From Chrysopilus asiliformis (Eukaryota; Arthropoda; Insecta; Diptera; Rhagionidae), in assembly GCA_964034945.1 (NCBI GenBank), contig OZ035961.1, positions 44,256,184 to 44,320,183 of the forward strand: 64,000 nt of DNA. The letters are read 5' to 3'. Shown one piece after another: positions 1 through 11,800 of the stretch (its first letter is position 1; every line of letters starts with the position of its first letter). A model generated the notes under the pieces. That model did no database searches and was not told the origin of the DNA. It was given only the letters and a program-made list of their open reading frames with translations. The position numbers and the translations under genes were made by a program.

Positions 1-379
1 AATTCAGTCGAAGGTGCAAGTGAACTGTCAAAAATCAATGCAATGAAAACAATAATTTCATAGGAAATTATTTATTTGCCAATAAAATTTCCTCGTCAAT
101 TCAAAACATTTGGCCAGATAATTTTTAACGGTCAGATTTCGTCTTGATTAAAATGACACTACAGACAGTGTCTTGGAAAATGTTGTATTGCATCTGAATT
201 TTTTAATTTTCTAAAACAACTGATTTCAGAAATTTCTAAAAGCGCATTAATACACGGTAAAAAATCTTGGAATAAATTCTAATCAAAATTGCATTATCCA
301 ATGCAAAACTCTAATCCAATAGTATGGAATAGCAATTTTTTGAAATTTATTTTTGGTTTAATTTATTATTAATTTATTT
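1..379. repeat. AT-rich sequence with a dispersed repeat
   Basis: No gene is visible. Bases about 253-350 match, in reverse orientation, the repeat at 55430-55655, including the shared CACGGTAAAAAATCTTGG-type end and the following run of AATCCAAT motifs. Only this one end is recognisable here. Confidence 0.5.
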
Positions 380-503
380 CCATTCTTTTATGCCAGATTG
401 TCATTCGTACAAACACAATATTAGTTATGACAAAAGTTGAATACTAAAGTTGTCATAACTAATATTGCGTTTGCACGAATGACAATCTGGCATAAAAGAA
501 TGG
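380..503. repeat. Long hairpin (fold-back) repeat
   Basis: Two inverted arms of about 54 bp (380-433 and 450-503) flank a 16-bp spacer. The arms match except for a few bases and read CCATTCTTTTATGCCAGA at the outer end. No target duplication could be assigned. It resembles a small fold-back MITE. Confidence 0.8.
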
Positions 504-930
504 ACAAGTTCATTCTTTTATGAGAGATTGACATTTTCTGACAGAAAAAATTACAAAAATTATGCCATTTACACGGGAATTAAGATAATGACAAGAAAAA
601 AATGACAAATTTGTCATTCGTGTAAATGTAGCATAATCGTCGGACAAAAAACCAGCGTGTTTAGAATTACGAATCAACTTGATTTTTATATGTCCGTCTG
701 CCTGTCTATCTGTCTGTCTGCCCGTCCGTGGACAGATAACTTCAGAACGAATTAGACTAGAGACTTGAAATTTGAGTCCATTAATGGACAAAGTCGGACC
801 ACTCCTTCTTCCTTTCTCCATAGAAACGGAACCGTTTTTTTTTGCGATTTTCTCATTAATGGACAAAGTTGGAGGTCGTATCGAAAAACTTATAGAGACA
901 ACATCGTTCATAATGCAATTATTTTTTCAT
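504..930 (+). mobile_element. Degenerate DINE-1/Helentron-like element
   Basis: This stretch keeps the order seen in intact copies at 2212 and 3247: a GTGTTTAGAAT block, a (GTCY)n microsatellite near 692-735, the TAGAGACTTGAAATTT block and the TTAATGGACAAA block. Ends are eroded. Reading frames here run across repeat sequence and are not genes. Confidence 0.6.
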
Positions 931-978
931 ATAATAATATTTCATAATTTTCTGGCAATGGTAGTTTCCATTGTTTTT

Positions 979-1370
979 AAAAGCTTTTATTTAGCTGCTT
1001 TCGTATCTGTCTGTCAGGGCCAAATCTTGCAATCTAATTTTTACAAATTAATACTCATCCAATTAACTCACGTAACGCACATACGTAACTTCGATGACAG
1101 TACAATATATTCACAATTTTGTCCCTGTTAAGATGAGGGAAGGTCCTGTAACGATGACATGATTATCCTTTTCCTCAAATTTTCTGGAAAAGATCTCATC
1201 TTGGGGTTTTTGGGGTCGCTGAATACGATTTTGGAGTACAAAAGGCCGTTAGGATATCACATAGGCATATATATTCAAAGACTAAAAGGTAAGGGTGGCG
1301 AAAAACAGACGTCATTTTGAATTTTGTGTCATACTAATCAAATAAAAGATGATTAAAAAGGACAAAACAA
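979..1370 (+). repeat. Dispersed repeat family B, copy 1
   Basis: It opens with AAAAGCTTTTATTTAGCTG, a short GTCTGTC run and CAAATCTTGCAATCTAA, followed by a minisatellite-like GGAAGGTCCTGTAA / GATTATCCTTTTCC block. The same order recurs at 27916, 48505 and 49828, and inverted at 38385, 41060 and 52990. By its microsatellite and internal tandem units it resembles a Helentron-derived non-autonomous family. Confidence 0.65.
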
Positions 1371-1967
1371 AAAAAAAATTGTTATCTGCAAAATAAATAG
1401 TTTCAAAATTGATCAAAATCTTAGAATATGGCAGTGACAGTCAATTTAATAGACTTTGTAATCCAAAGATGACTGACGTCAACATATTATATAATATTTT
1501 GGAAAAGAAATAATACGAGAGTAGGACGAAAAGTCCCGAACCTGGCAAGAAAAACGTAAAGATTTTGGAAAAAAAGCCAGCCTTTTCTTGTCTCACTTCA
1601 AACATATTAACTTGACCATATTTTATAATTATATATGCATTCGACTAAAGTGAATAAAAAGAGAAGAAGTTGGAATAACAAATTGGACCTATACGTCAAA
1701 AAAATGGTTCTCAAATTATTAAAAATCTTGACTTTTCTTAAACAAAACAAAAAATCAGTTAGTCTATTTTCTTGTTAGAATTTGGCATAAAAATAATTTT
1801 GTTGATTTTTAAAAAGTAAAAAAACTACTTTTAAGAAAGTACAAAAGATTTTGTAATTGAAGCATTTTTTATGTTGCGTCGTCTTTTTTTGGGTTTAATT
1901 TTTAAAATTCATTCAACTATTTTTTTTTCAACTATTTTTAAAACGAATTTTTAAACGAATTATTGTA
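1371..1967. other. AT-rich spacer, nothing recognised
   Basis: Homopolymer-rich intergenic DNA with no convincing exon, RNA gene or terminal repeat. Confidence 0.5.
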
Positions 1968-3164
1968 CAGTAATCCCTCCAACTGCGCGGTAGATACGTT
2001 CCACAAAAAGAGCGCGCAAACCGAAACCACGCACTGTGAACCATACTTTGTATGAAGTTTTGGGGTTAGGTCCCAGATATTAAAAAAATAAAAAAAAAAT
2101 AGAAAAAAGTTTTTATTTAACGACATATTTAAATTAATACAAACATATGATATGTACTACGAATCTTTTTGAAAAAACCTTGTTATTAGTGATTGATTAC
2201 CCGATTTTTGTTTTTTATACCCGTATGGTGAAACCAAAGGGTATATTAACTTTGCCTTACCGTTTGTAACGCCAAGATCCCGTCATCGCACGAAAAAATG
2301 AATTACACCAGTGTGTTTAGAATGATAAAAATAATTAAATTTTGCATGTCCGTCCATCTGTCTGTCTGTCCGTCTGTCTGTCTGTCTGTCAGTCTATGGC
2401 GCGGATTGCGGGCGCACGGATTGAGCTAGAGACTTGAAAGTTTGCACAGATCCGTTTTTCGTAAAATGCGAGGCTAAGTTCGTTAATGGACAAAAACGGA
2501 CCATTAGGGGGGGTACCCCCCATACGAACGAAAACGTTTTTTGCGAATATCTCAAAAACGGTACATGCTATCAAAAAAATTCAAGAACAAAAGTTATTTA
2601 GAATATTATTCTACATAAAACTCAAATACATCAAAATCCGATTGGAATAAATTTTAAAAAATCTTATTGGAAAGTTTGACTTCAAAGTGGAATTTTGGTA
2701 CAACTGTTCGAATTTTGATACGAATATCACCATACGGGTTTTCAATGATTGCCAGATTGGCAATTATAGCTTTTGTTATGTTTCATTATGAATTTCTGCG
2801 TATGAGGCAAAAGCGGTTGTAAAATTTTTCCGAAATTTTAAGACACGCTTCATATCAGGGTCCATATTAAGAGCTTCTTATTCAAGTTGACTACCAAGCA
2901 CAAAAAAATTTGCTAATTTTTCGCACCAAATATAAGCACGAAATTACCAAATTTGTACGAAGATACCAAATGACCAGCTGATTCCTTCTTGTCGGGGATT
3001 TACCAAAATCTATATTCAGAACATGTTTTTTAAAATGAAAATTATAAAAAAAACCGCGCAGCTGAGAAATTTTTACCGCTCAGTTCGAAATTTTGGTATT
3101 AAATACTTAACCGCGCAGTTGTGAAACCGCGCAGTTGGAAACCGCGCAGTTGGAGGGATTACTG
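1968..3164. mobile_element. pogo/Tigger-like TIR element (TA target)
   Basis: A perfect 24-bp terminal inverted repeat begins CAGTAATCCCTCCAACTGCG at 1968 and ends at 3164. TA lies immediately outside each end (1966-1967 and 3165-3166), the duplication of the Tc1/mariner superfamily; a CAGT...CCTC start is typical of pogo-like termini. ACCGCGCAGTTG motifs repeat near the right end. No transposase is present. A DINE-1-like element is inserted at about 2212-2793, so the pogo-like element is the older of the two. Confidence 0.8.
2212..2793 (+). mobile_element. DINE-1/Helentron-like element, copy A1
   Basis: The left end TATACCCGTATGGTGAAACC folds with AAGGGTATA, and its CCCGTATGGTG is repeated inverted near the right end as CACCATACGGG. 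A (GTCY)n microsatellite lies at about 2347-2395. The 3' end carries an ATTGCCA-GAT-TGGCAAT hairpin. This layout (sub-terminal inverted repeats, GTCY array, 3' stem-loop) is that described for DINE-1/Helentron-derived elements. It is nested in the pogo-like element. Confidence 0.8.
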
Positions 3165-3246
3165 TAGGTACTTGAAACATTTTTAACCGACATGATTTAA
3201 AAACGAATTTTTGAAGTTTCTAGACTTTTAGGTTGAGTTTTTCATT

Positions 3247-3832
3247 TTTATACCCGTATGGTGAAACCAAAGGGTATATTAACTTTGCCTTACCGTTTGT
3301 AACGCCAAGATCCCGTCATCGCACAAAAAAATGAATTACACCATTGTGTTTAGAATGATGAAAAAAGTTGAATTTAGCATGTCCGTCCGTCTGTCCGTCT
3401 GTCTGTCCGTCTGTCCGTCTGTCCGTCTGTCCGTCTGTCTGTCCGTCTGTCTGTGGCGCGGATTGCGGGCGCACGGATTGAGATACAGACTTAAAATTCG
3501 GCACAGGTCCGTGTTTCGTAAAATGCGAGGCTAAGTTCGTTAATGGGCAAAAATGGACCATTAGGGGGGGTACCCCCCATACGAACGAAAATGTTTTTTG
3601 CAAATATCTCAAAAACGGTGAATTTTATCAAAAAAGTGCAAGAACAAAAGTTGTTTAGGACATGATTCTACATAAAAGTTCCATACATCAAAATCCAATT
3701 GGAACAAGTTTTAAAAAAATCTTATTGGAAAGTTTGACTTCAAAGTGGAATTTTGATACGCCGTTCAATTAAATCACCATACGGGTTTTCAATAATTGCC
3801 AGATTGGCAATTATAGCTTTTGTTATGTTTTA
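3247..3832 (+). mobile_element. DINE-1/Helentron-like element, copy A2
   Basis: It is nearly identical in layout to the copy at 2212: TATACCCGTATGGTG start, (GTCY)n array at about 3379-3453, GGGGGGTACCCCCC palindrome near 3565, and terminal ATTGCCAGATTGGCAAT hairpin. The close match suggests both copies spread recently or were kept similar by exchange. Confidence 0.8.
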
Positions 3833-3989
3833 GAGTTGAAATGTGACTTTTAAAACCAATTTAGTTATAAAATTGGAACCTAAAAAGTTGAAATTTTATA
3901 TTCGAAAAAAAGGACATTTCCATTATCCTTTTAGTCCTTTTTGGGGGAAATATTTATGGTAGTATTTTTAAATAATAGTAGAGCTCATT

Positions 3990-4640
3990 CGCTTTAAAAT
4001 AAGCTAACATTCTACGATGATAATAGAATTTTTTGTTGAAAAACAGTCGTTTGCAAGCGATTTGCAAAATTCTTTTTTTTGTTTATTTTTTAGTGGCATT
4101 ATTTCAATAACGGTAAAAGATAACGCATAATATTAAAAGACAAAATTGTGACAAATATCATTCGCTTCAATTTATCTCATGTAGTTAACCACATAAAACC
4201 CTTTAGTTTTCGAGAGAATAGGAAAAAAAATTATTTTTTTTAAATTATGGTATATCTCTATAACGGCTCGATATACGCAATTCTAGTGAAAGACAAAAAT
4301 CCAGGAAACTTTATTGTCCCCAGCTTTTGAAAAGCACGTCACTTCGAAGTAAATAGCAAAAAACCAAATTGCGATTTTTAAAAAGCCGTCATTTCGGCGA
4401 CTTCCATTAAAAGTTGATAGATTCGTCCCACCCCAGTACCAAACATCTCTGTAAAATATCGATTTCTCAAACACTACTAGAGCCAGACCCATGAAATACT
4501 AACAGATAGAAAGACATTTTTGCAATAATGCTCCAATCGACTCGGGGGTGCTCGATATATTTTTTTCAGGCAAAATTAAGATTTCGAAATTTGTCACGCA
4601 TACAATACTTTATTGTACTACGTATAAGAAAGTCAAAAGT
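3990..4640 (+). repeat. Dispersed repeat family D, copy 1
   Basis: It shares with 46685-48450 the order: AACGGTAAAAGATAACG, CGTTAGTTTTCGAG, GATTTTTAAAAAGCCG, AGTTGATAG..TCGTCCCA, AGAAAGACATTTTT and ATACAATACTTTATT. The site that holds a 1-kb GACTGACA array in the other copy is only a short CAGATAGAAAGAC here. Confidence 0.65.
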
Positions 4641-6207
4641 TAGTTGATTATATCATATAATAAAAATATTTTTAATAGGAATTGGCAATTAGGTTAGAAA
4701 TTTTCCACAAGTTTAATTTTCATTTTACCTATTCTGCCTTTGGTGCCTTTATTTTTGAGAATAAACTTTGCCTCCTTATCGAAAAAAATTATCTCACAAT
4801 GTAAATATCCGGCCTAAATAGATAACGTTATACTCGCTAAAAATATACAAGTAAACATCTTCAATATTATTGAGATAAAGGGCGTTAGATAAAGGAAAAT
4901 GAAGGAACCAGAAAAAAGTTCCCTTTTTTCAGTTTATTGTTGTAAAGTATTCCATATTCCAAGGTCGAAAGAGATCGTTATCTAAATATCTATACCTATT
5001 TCTTTGGGGGTCCATATTTGAATACGTTGGGACTATCTCTACATACTCATAAATGTAGTCTATGTGAGTTTTTATGTACAGTACATATATAGGAGATATG
5101 TAGGTATTATCTACCTGCCTACTTTAAAATTTACTTACGTACATAGATAGCTCCACAATTTTACTTTGTGTATGACTTGATCATTTTTATAGAGCATCCC
5201 CTCAAGGCAAAGGAGTCTTAAGCCTATTGTTTTGCTTTCGTCGTCTTGCCTTCAAAATAGAATCAGTGCTTGAATGTTGGAATCCCTTATTTCATTTCGA
5301 CGTTCAGCAGCTACCATAAGGGGATACCTACCTTAAATTTGTTGGTCGTGATTGTAAAAAAAGCTCATTTATTCACAAAGTGTGGCATATGAGGTGTGGA
5401 AAAGGAACGAAAGGTTGAATTGATTTATATTTTCCGGTTGAGGAAATTGTATTCATTCAACCAAAGCGAACAAACCGAAACTGGGTTAAAGGTCTGCGTT
5501 TTCGCATGTACACAAGAAATATGCGAATTCTTATTCATGTTTGTAAAAAGATGTGATTTATTCGTATAAAATACATACGTATACCGCTTGAGTAGGTTTC
5601 GGAATGGCATTGACTTTTGCCGGCTATATTTGAAAAGATATTGTAAATATTTGCCATCTATACTGAAAGAACCTTCCCTCGCTGTTGAAGTCTTCTATAA
5701 ATTTTATTTGACTTGGATGCCAAGAAAATGCCAAATCCATCAGCCCTCGTGTAAATGAAATTTCAATTCCACCTGTGAATTGATTTATTAAATCGGGGGA
5801 TTCATTTAATTCAAACAGGCATCTTATACGGAGTTAACATTTTATGATCCTTTGTGACTTGTATGAGAAAAATAAAATATATTTTTTTTAAATATGATAT
5901 CAAAGGAAAACATTTTTGGATATACATTGAATTCAACAGAGTAACATATTTTTTTTTTGCAACACAAAATTTTGATTAGAATGACTTTTTCATTATGTAA
6001 AATAATTTTTTCCGTTAATTAAAGTTTAATTACTGCGCCAAGCGACTAAAAATGATTTTCTCGAAATTTAGTAGGTTTTTGTGCAATCTTTTTTTTTTAA
6101 ATGTGTTAAATTAGCATAGTAAGGGCCTTTTCTAAATTCACTGATACTCAGAACCGCAACCTGATGCTTCCTATTAAAAAAAACTATCCATTTAAAGTAT
6201 TAAACAT
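4641..6207. other. AT-rich spacer, nothing recognised
   Basis: About 1.6 kb without a supportable exon or element boundary. Several short frames occur on both strands with no recognisable domain. Confidence 0.5.
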
Positions 6208-6228
6208 TTACAGCCTTATTAATAAACG

Positions 6229-8708
6229 TGTTATATACGAGATCTGGGATCCTTTAAGAATCACCAACAGAAACTAGTCCAGGCGGCGTTCGTTGTCCTC
6301 GCCACCTGCGATCCCTCCGTTTCCCCTGACCGACTAGGCACTCGAACTTTTGCCGGCTCCGCTCGTCGGATTGGGGGGGATTCTTGTCGCGGGAAAACGG
6401 TTCATAACATACAAAAAAAATTAGTGCCTACAACCTTCAAATATGGGTTCGGTCATATGAGTAACATAAAAAGGATAGAGAAGACGAAATTGTAATAATC
6501 CGAATAAATAAATAATTCACACCAATAGGCAAACGAATATTTAAATAAATAAATAATTAAACGAATAAATATAGAAAAATTAATGAACAACAGGAAATCC
6601 TCATATGACTTGAACCTTTAAATCTAATTGTAGAAAACAGCGTCCTCCAGCTTTTCACTCGTCTCGTCCAACCCTCCTAATTCGCCTCAGACCACATCAC
6701 CCCCTTTCGGCGCACTTTAACCGAACATAATCAAATCGAACATCCCGAGAAATTGAAAATTACCCGCCGAGGTTACTAACGACATCTATGATTTTGGATC
6801 AGACATCTGCCTTCAGACTAAGCAAGACAAATGTTCCAACCAATCGGCGAGAATAGAGAAATAAAATGAAACTACTAAATGGTACTCTATACAAATTCCT
6901 AATTTATAATAATTGACGAACGAATCGAAAATACATAATTTGAATACATTGGCAGAATTTTACTAACTAATATTTAATAAACTTAATGTACTAAATATAA
7001 GCTTATGTATTAAAACATTAAAAAAGACGAGGGGAAGTGAATTTACTCTAATAATTATGCATTTTAATATAAAAAAAAATCGAATACTGAAATGCAACGA
7101 TACTCACTGTGATCGATTTAATAAGGCACCTGATCTTTACTCTATTGCTGTCCAGGTGTTGTGCGCGCATAACTCCTGTCTCCAAATTTTATCTTTTTGC
7201 TTTTTTTTGTTGAAACGCTAAAATGTTTATATTAAAAAATGCATAACTGTACATTAAAACATAAAAAACTTTAAGAAACTTCCCTCTTTTTTTTTTTAAA
7301 GAAAATATAGTAAATATTTTCGATCGTTAATTCTTTTGTAGAAATGTTGATTTTCGAAATCCCTATTAGCTCTCCGGCGAATCCTCGTTGGAACGGCTCT
7401 GCTCGTTAATTTGCCGTACCTCTGGTTTCCCTCTTCAACTCGTGCGATGATGTAGCTCAACGTAGCAAACAAGAAAAAAAACAATTCGGCGATCGCTTTC
7501 CGTGGAGATGATGAAAATGAAGGAAAAACTGCTCGAATTCAAAAAAAAAACTGTTCGAATAGAAGAAATCAGCTCGACTTCGAAATATCTTTTACAGCTC
7601 TCTGATTGACTTGCAGTTCCCTTTTTTCTTTTTTCCTTTTTTAATTAATATAAGAAAAACGTGGGTTCTCTAAAACTTGATTCAATGTCCGGTTGACCTT
7701 CAGCCTCCTTTTTATTTTTTCTTTCAAATAGCTGCTCAAATTGGTCCAACCGGTCAAAACTGGAACCGTTGCGGATCGAACAAACCGGATTAACAAAGAA
7801 ACCGGATTAAAAAAAAAACTGGATCTGAAACAAGGAAAACCGCGGTATTCGGGTTGTGCGGTCAGAAATTTTGGCAAAATCGCGCTTTTTGAGGCCAATT
7901 CTTATGTAACACGCACTCTAGAATTTCTATGTCACCCGAATACCGCCTACGAGTTTTCTTTCCTCGTTCAAGCAACCTGCCGAAACATAAAGCGTGAAAG
8001 ATCCGCACTGAATTTAACCGATTTTCTCTGAACATACCTTTTTTTTTTGTGAGTTTTCTATTAAATCCTTTCTTTCCTTTTCCTGGTGCGCTCGTTTTTC
8101 CTTCAATCCAACGTTTCTTCACTCGAATATCTCTTTTAGTGCACGTTTCCTTTTTTTCTTGTTTGAACGTTTTCTTTATTCCACTCTTTTTCTACGTGGC
8201 TTTCCACGAGCCGACGGGAACCGCACTGAGCCGTCCCTTCCAACGAAAATTCCCGAGGCGCCATGTTCTGTAAAATTCGCGTGTACTCCTTGATAATGAA
8301 ACTCACGTTTCTAGACACGTGTCTTTCCAGTCTAATACTATCTTCCATTCGTGTTTCATTTTAATCGAATTTCAACTTTTTCTCCCCCTAATTTTACTTT
8401 GCCTTTTCAACATGATGCGCTATAAACATTGATAATACGCTCACCTCTCACGTTCCCTTTAATTTCGATCAAATTCGTTAACGATTAACATAGGGAGGAT
8501 TCTAATCCGGGTTCTAAGGTGACTTCCAATTTTGGTTCAAACCTTTACCCATACGAACCCGTGGCTCAAACCTTCACGATCGTCGAACAGTTTCTATAAG
8601 GTTTGGAACTAGGCTAATCGCTCCCCAAGATTCTTACCTTATGATTACCGCAAAAAAAGTTACAGTCTAGGTCAAAAATACATAACACCTTACTTTACCC
8701 ATATAACA
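6229..8708 (-). repeat. 3' LTR of the gypsy element
   Basis: This is the 2480-bp copy that lies downstream of pol on the coding strand. It starts TGTTATATACGAG and ends CCATATAACA. It lacks a 5-bp ATGTC segment present in the other LTR near 15545. No frame inside it looks coding: the short ones contain only low-complexity residues and are duplicated because the LTR is. Confidence 0.95.
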
Positions 8709-8878
8709 GGGCAAAAAAATTCGTTGCTCTAGGTCAGAGAATTTTTTTGAGAAAATGGGTAAATAAGACAACTAAAAAAATAAAATAAAATGAAAAGACA
8801 AACAACGTGGGGCTGTCCCACCCTGAGATAAGTCTCATGATCTATTAATTGAATTAGCCGGGCACAAAGATTGAATTC
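8709..8878 (-). other. gypsy 3' untranslated region without a clear polypurine tract
   Basis: The coding strand just before the 3' LTR is T- and C-rich (GAATTTTTTTGCCC), whereas second-strand priming normally uses a purine tract there. A stem of AAAAAAATTC with GAATTTTTTT flanks about 16 bases next to the LTR. A GGGTGGGACAG stretch further upstream is the only purine-leaning candidate. Confidence 0.5.
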
Positions 8879-11800
8879 TCATACATGCAGGTCTTTAGCG
8901 TGATACACCCCTAGAGGTTTACCCTTCATGTCCGTGATCTGATATAAATTTTTCGACACCTTGCTAAGGATCCTACCTTTCACGAACTTCTTGCACAATT
9001 TGGCACTCCGATTTTGAGTTGCATCACTCAGCACAAATTGACGCCTGTATATTTCCTGACCAGGCATATAAGAAACTTCTCGGGAACGCAAGTTGTATTT
9101 GTTTACCACTTTATCTTGTGCTTCTAGAAGTCTTTTGGAGATATCGGCTCTCATCAAGCCCATTTTGTCGGTTTGTTGCAGTTGCACATTTCCGTCTTGT
9201 AAAGTTCCGAGTTTGTGCAGCAATTCGTATTCCGAACCATGATTTACCATCATGCTTCCAAACAAAGCTTGATAAGGTGAAATCCCAATAGAAGTATGTT
9301 TTGAGCTTCTCAAAGACATCATAATGTGGTTTAACTTACTATCCCAAAGTCTCTGATCTTCTTTCAGGTAGGCTCGAATAGAATCCAGAATGGATCTATT
9401 GACCCTCTCGGACGCGTTTGCCTGAGGAGAATAAACCGCAGTCTTTACATGTTTTATTCCATAGGATCTAAGGAACTCTTGGAACTGATTAGACGTAAAT
9501 TGTTTGCCATTATCGGTAAAGATCTCCTCCGGCACCCCAAATATACCAAACATTTCGTCTAAATACTTTATGATTAACCTTGCATTGGCATGAGGTAAAG
9601 GCTTGGCCAACGGAAATTTTGTGAACTGTTCCAACACCAGAAAAATCGTGGTGTTTCCGTTTCGTGACCTGGGATATGGACCTAAAAAATCCATATACAG
9701 GCGCTGCCAAGGTCGCTCTGGTAAAGATCTCCTCCCCATCGCAGGCTTCATGATGAAGTTCGGCGATTTCACCTGTTTACAGATCTCGCATTTATTAATC
9801 ACTTCCCGTACTTGACTCGCCATGTTAGGCCAATAGTATTTTTGCTGAAGACGGAACAAGGTCTTATTTATCCCGCCATGCGCAGCTTGGGGTGGCTGAT
9901 GAGCCCGCAAGATCAAAGTTTGGGTTAGACTAGATGGTACCCACAACCTCCAGCAAAGATCTTCTTGCATTGGATCGCCCCGATAATGATCCGTTCTCTT
10001 ATACACGTAGCCGTCCGACACCACTAAGTCCGGTAATTTGTCCTTATTTTCCCCGATCGTTCGCGAAAGTTCTGCATACTCATCTGAAACGAAAGCTTGT
10101 GACTGAAGATCTATCTCAATCATTCGTTCCTCTGAGTTCTCCTCCAAACTTTCGACATGGACTCTAGATAAGGTGTCTGCGACTACGTTTAAAGATCCTT
10201 TACGGTGTTTTATCTGGAAGTCGAAGCCTTGGAGCTTCAGACTCCATCTAGCCAACCGTCCGCTTAGGTCTTTTTGACTCATCAGCCATTTTAAGCTGGC
10301 ATGGTCAGTGATAATAGTGAAGGGGTGTCCTTCTACGTACGGTCTGAATTTCTTAACGCTTACCACGGCCGCGAGACATTCCAATTCCGTGACGGAATAG
10401 TTTCTCTGGGTGGTGGTTAATTTTTGCGAGATAAAAGTGATCGGTCTTTCTTGGTTATCCTCGTCCAACTGAAACAAAACTCCTCCAATGCCTAAACTCG
10501 ATGCGTCGCATTGTATGAAGAAAGGTTTGTTAAAATCGGCGTGGACTAGAACAGGCGCGGAAGTTAGTGCTTTTTTTAGTTTACCAAACGCTTCAATGGC
10601 TTCTGACGAAAATACGAATTTTTTCGACTGCTTTAAACAGTCAGAAATAGGAGCTGTCAGTGTGGAGAAATCCCTAATAAAGCGGCGGTACCAACCAGCC
10701 ATCCCCAGAAATCGACGAGTCTGCTTCAAGGAGGTCGGTACAGGGAAATCTGCGATTGCTGAAACCTTCTCAGCATCCGTCTTCAAGCAACCGCCACCTA
10801 CTACGTAACCCAGGTACCTAAGTTCCTTGAAACAGAATCGCGACTTCTGGAGATTTATGGTTAGCCCTGCGTCTTTAAGAAGCTTTGCGACTTCTTCCAA
10901 TAGCTTCACCATTTCGTCAAACGAAGCGGCTACCAGCAATAAATCGTCGAGATAAACAAAAACCCTATTCCTCAACCGGTGCGGTATAACTTTATCCATG
11001 AGACGCGCTAATCTTTGGCTCGCGTTGCAGAGGCCAAAAGCCATAACTTTATAATGGTAAAGAGGCCTGCCCGGAATCGTAAACGCCGTCATTTCCCGTG
11101 AACGTTGATCGAGAGGGATTTGCCAATAGGCATCCTTTAAATCGATGCTGCTAATGAAGTGCGTGTCAGCTAATCGACTTAATAACCCCTCTATATGTTG
11201 AAGCGGATACGCGTCCTTTTTTGTCACGCTATTTAATCGTCGAGAGTCGAGGCATAAACGGTTCTTTCCGGGTTTTCTAACTAGGACCACCGGAGAGCTC
11301 CAAGTACTCGTGCTCTCTTCGATAACTCCCAACTTCAACATGCGATCAATCTCTTCGTCCATAAGTTTTTGGATAGCGGGCGACACCGGAAAATGACGCT
11401 GCTTAATCGGTTCCGAACTACCAACATCTATCGTGTGCATTTCTAACTGTGTGCAACCTAAACCCTCGCGTTCGTAACATGGAAATTTCGCTGTAACTAT
11501 ATTGAGCTGCTTTTGTTGCTCCGCGGATAAAACGTGCGAATTCGAATCTACCGATGCGACTTTTATCTCGGATATGATTTGCGGTGCTATCTGAAAAATC
11601 CGCCAAAAATTCACTCCAAGATATACGGCTTGAGCCAAGGAAGGAACGAGGTAAAAATCAACTTGTTCCGTCTTATTCTTGTACTTTACCGGAAGTCGAA
11701 TTTTTCCTAACACTGCTTGAGGATGTCCATCAGCTGTTTGAACTGAAGTGTTAAACTTCGTAAATGGCAAGGACGTCATGTTTAGGATTTCCATGCGTTT

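Noticed and set aside
3331..3534. Ser/Cys/Val-rich peptide frames over (GTCY)n arrays (also 43013-43201)
   Set aside because: They come from translating the DINE-1 microsatellite and have no independent support.
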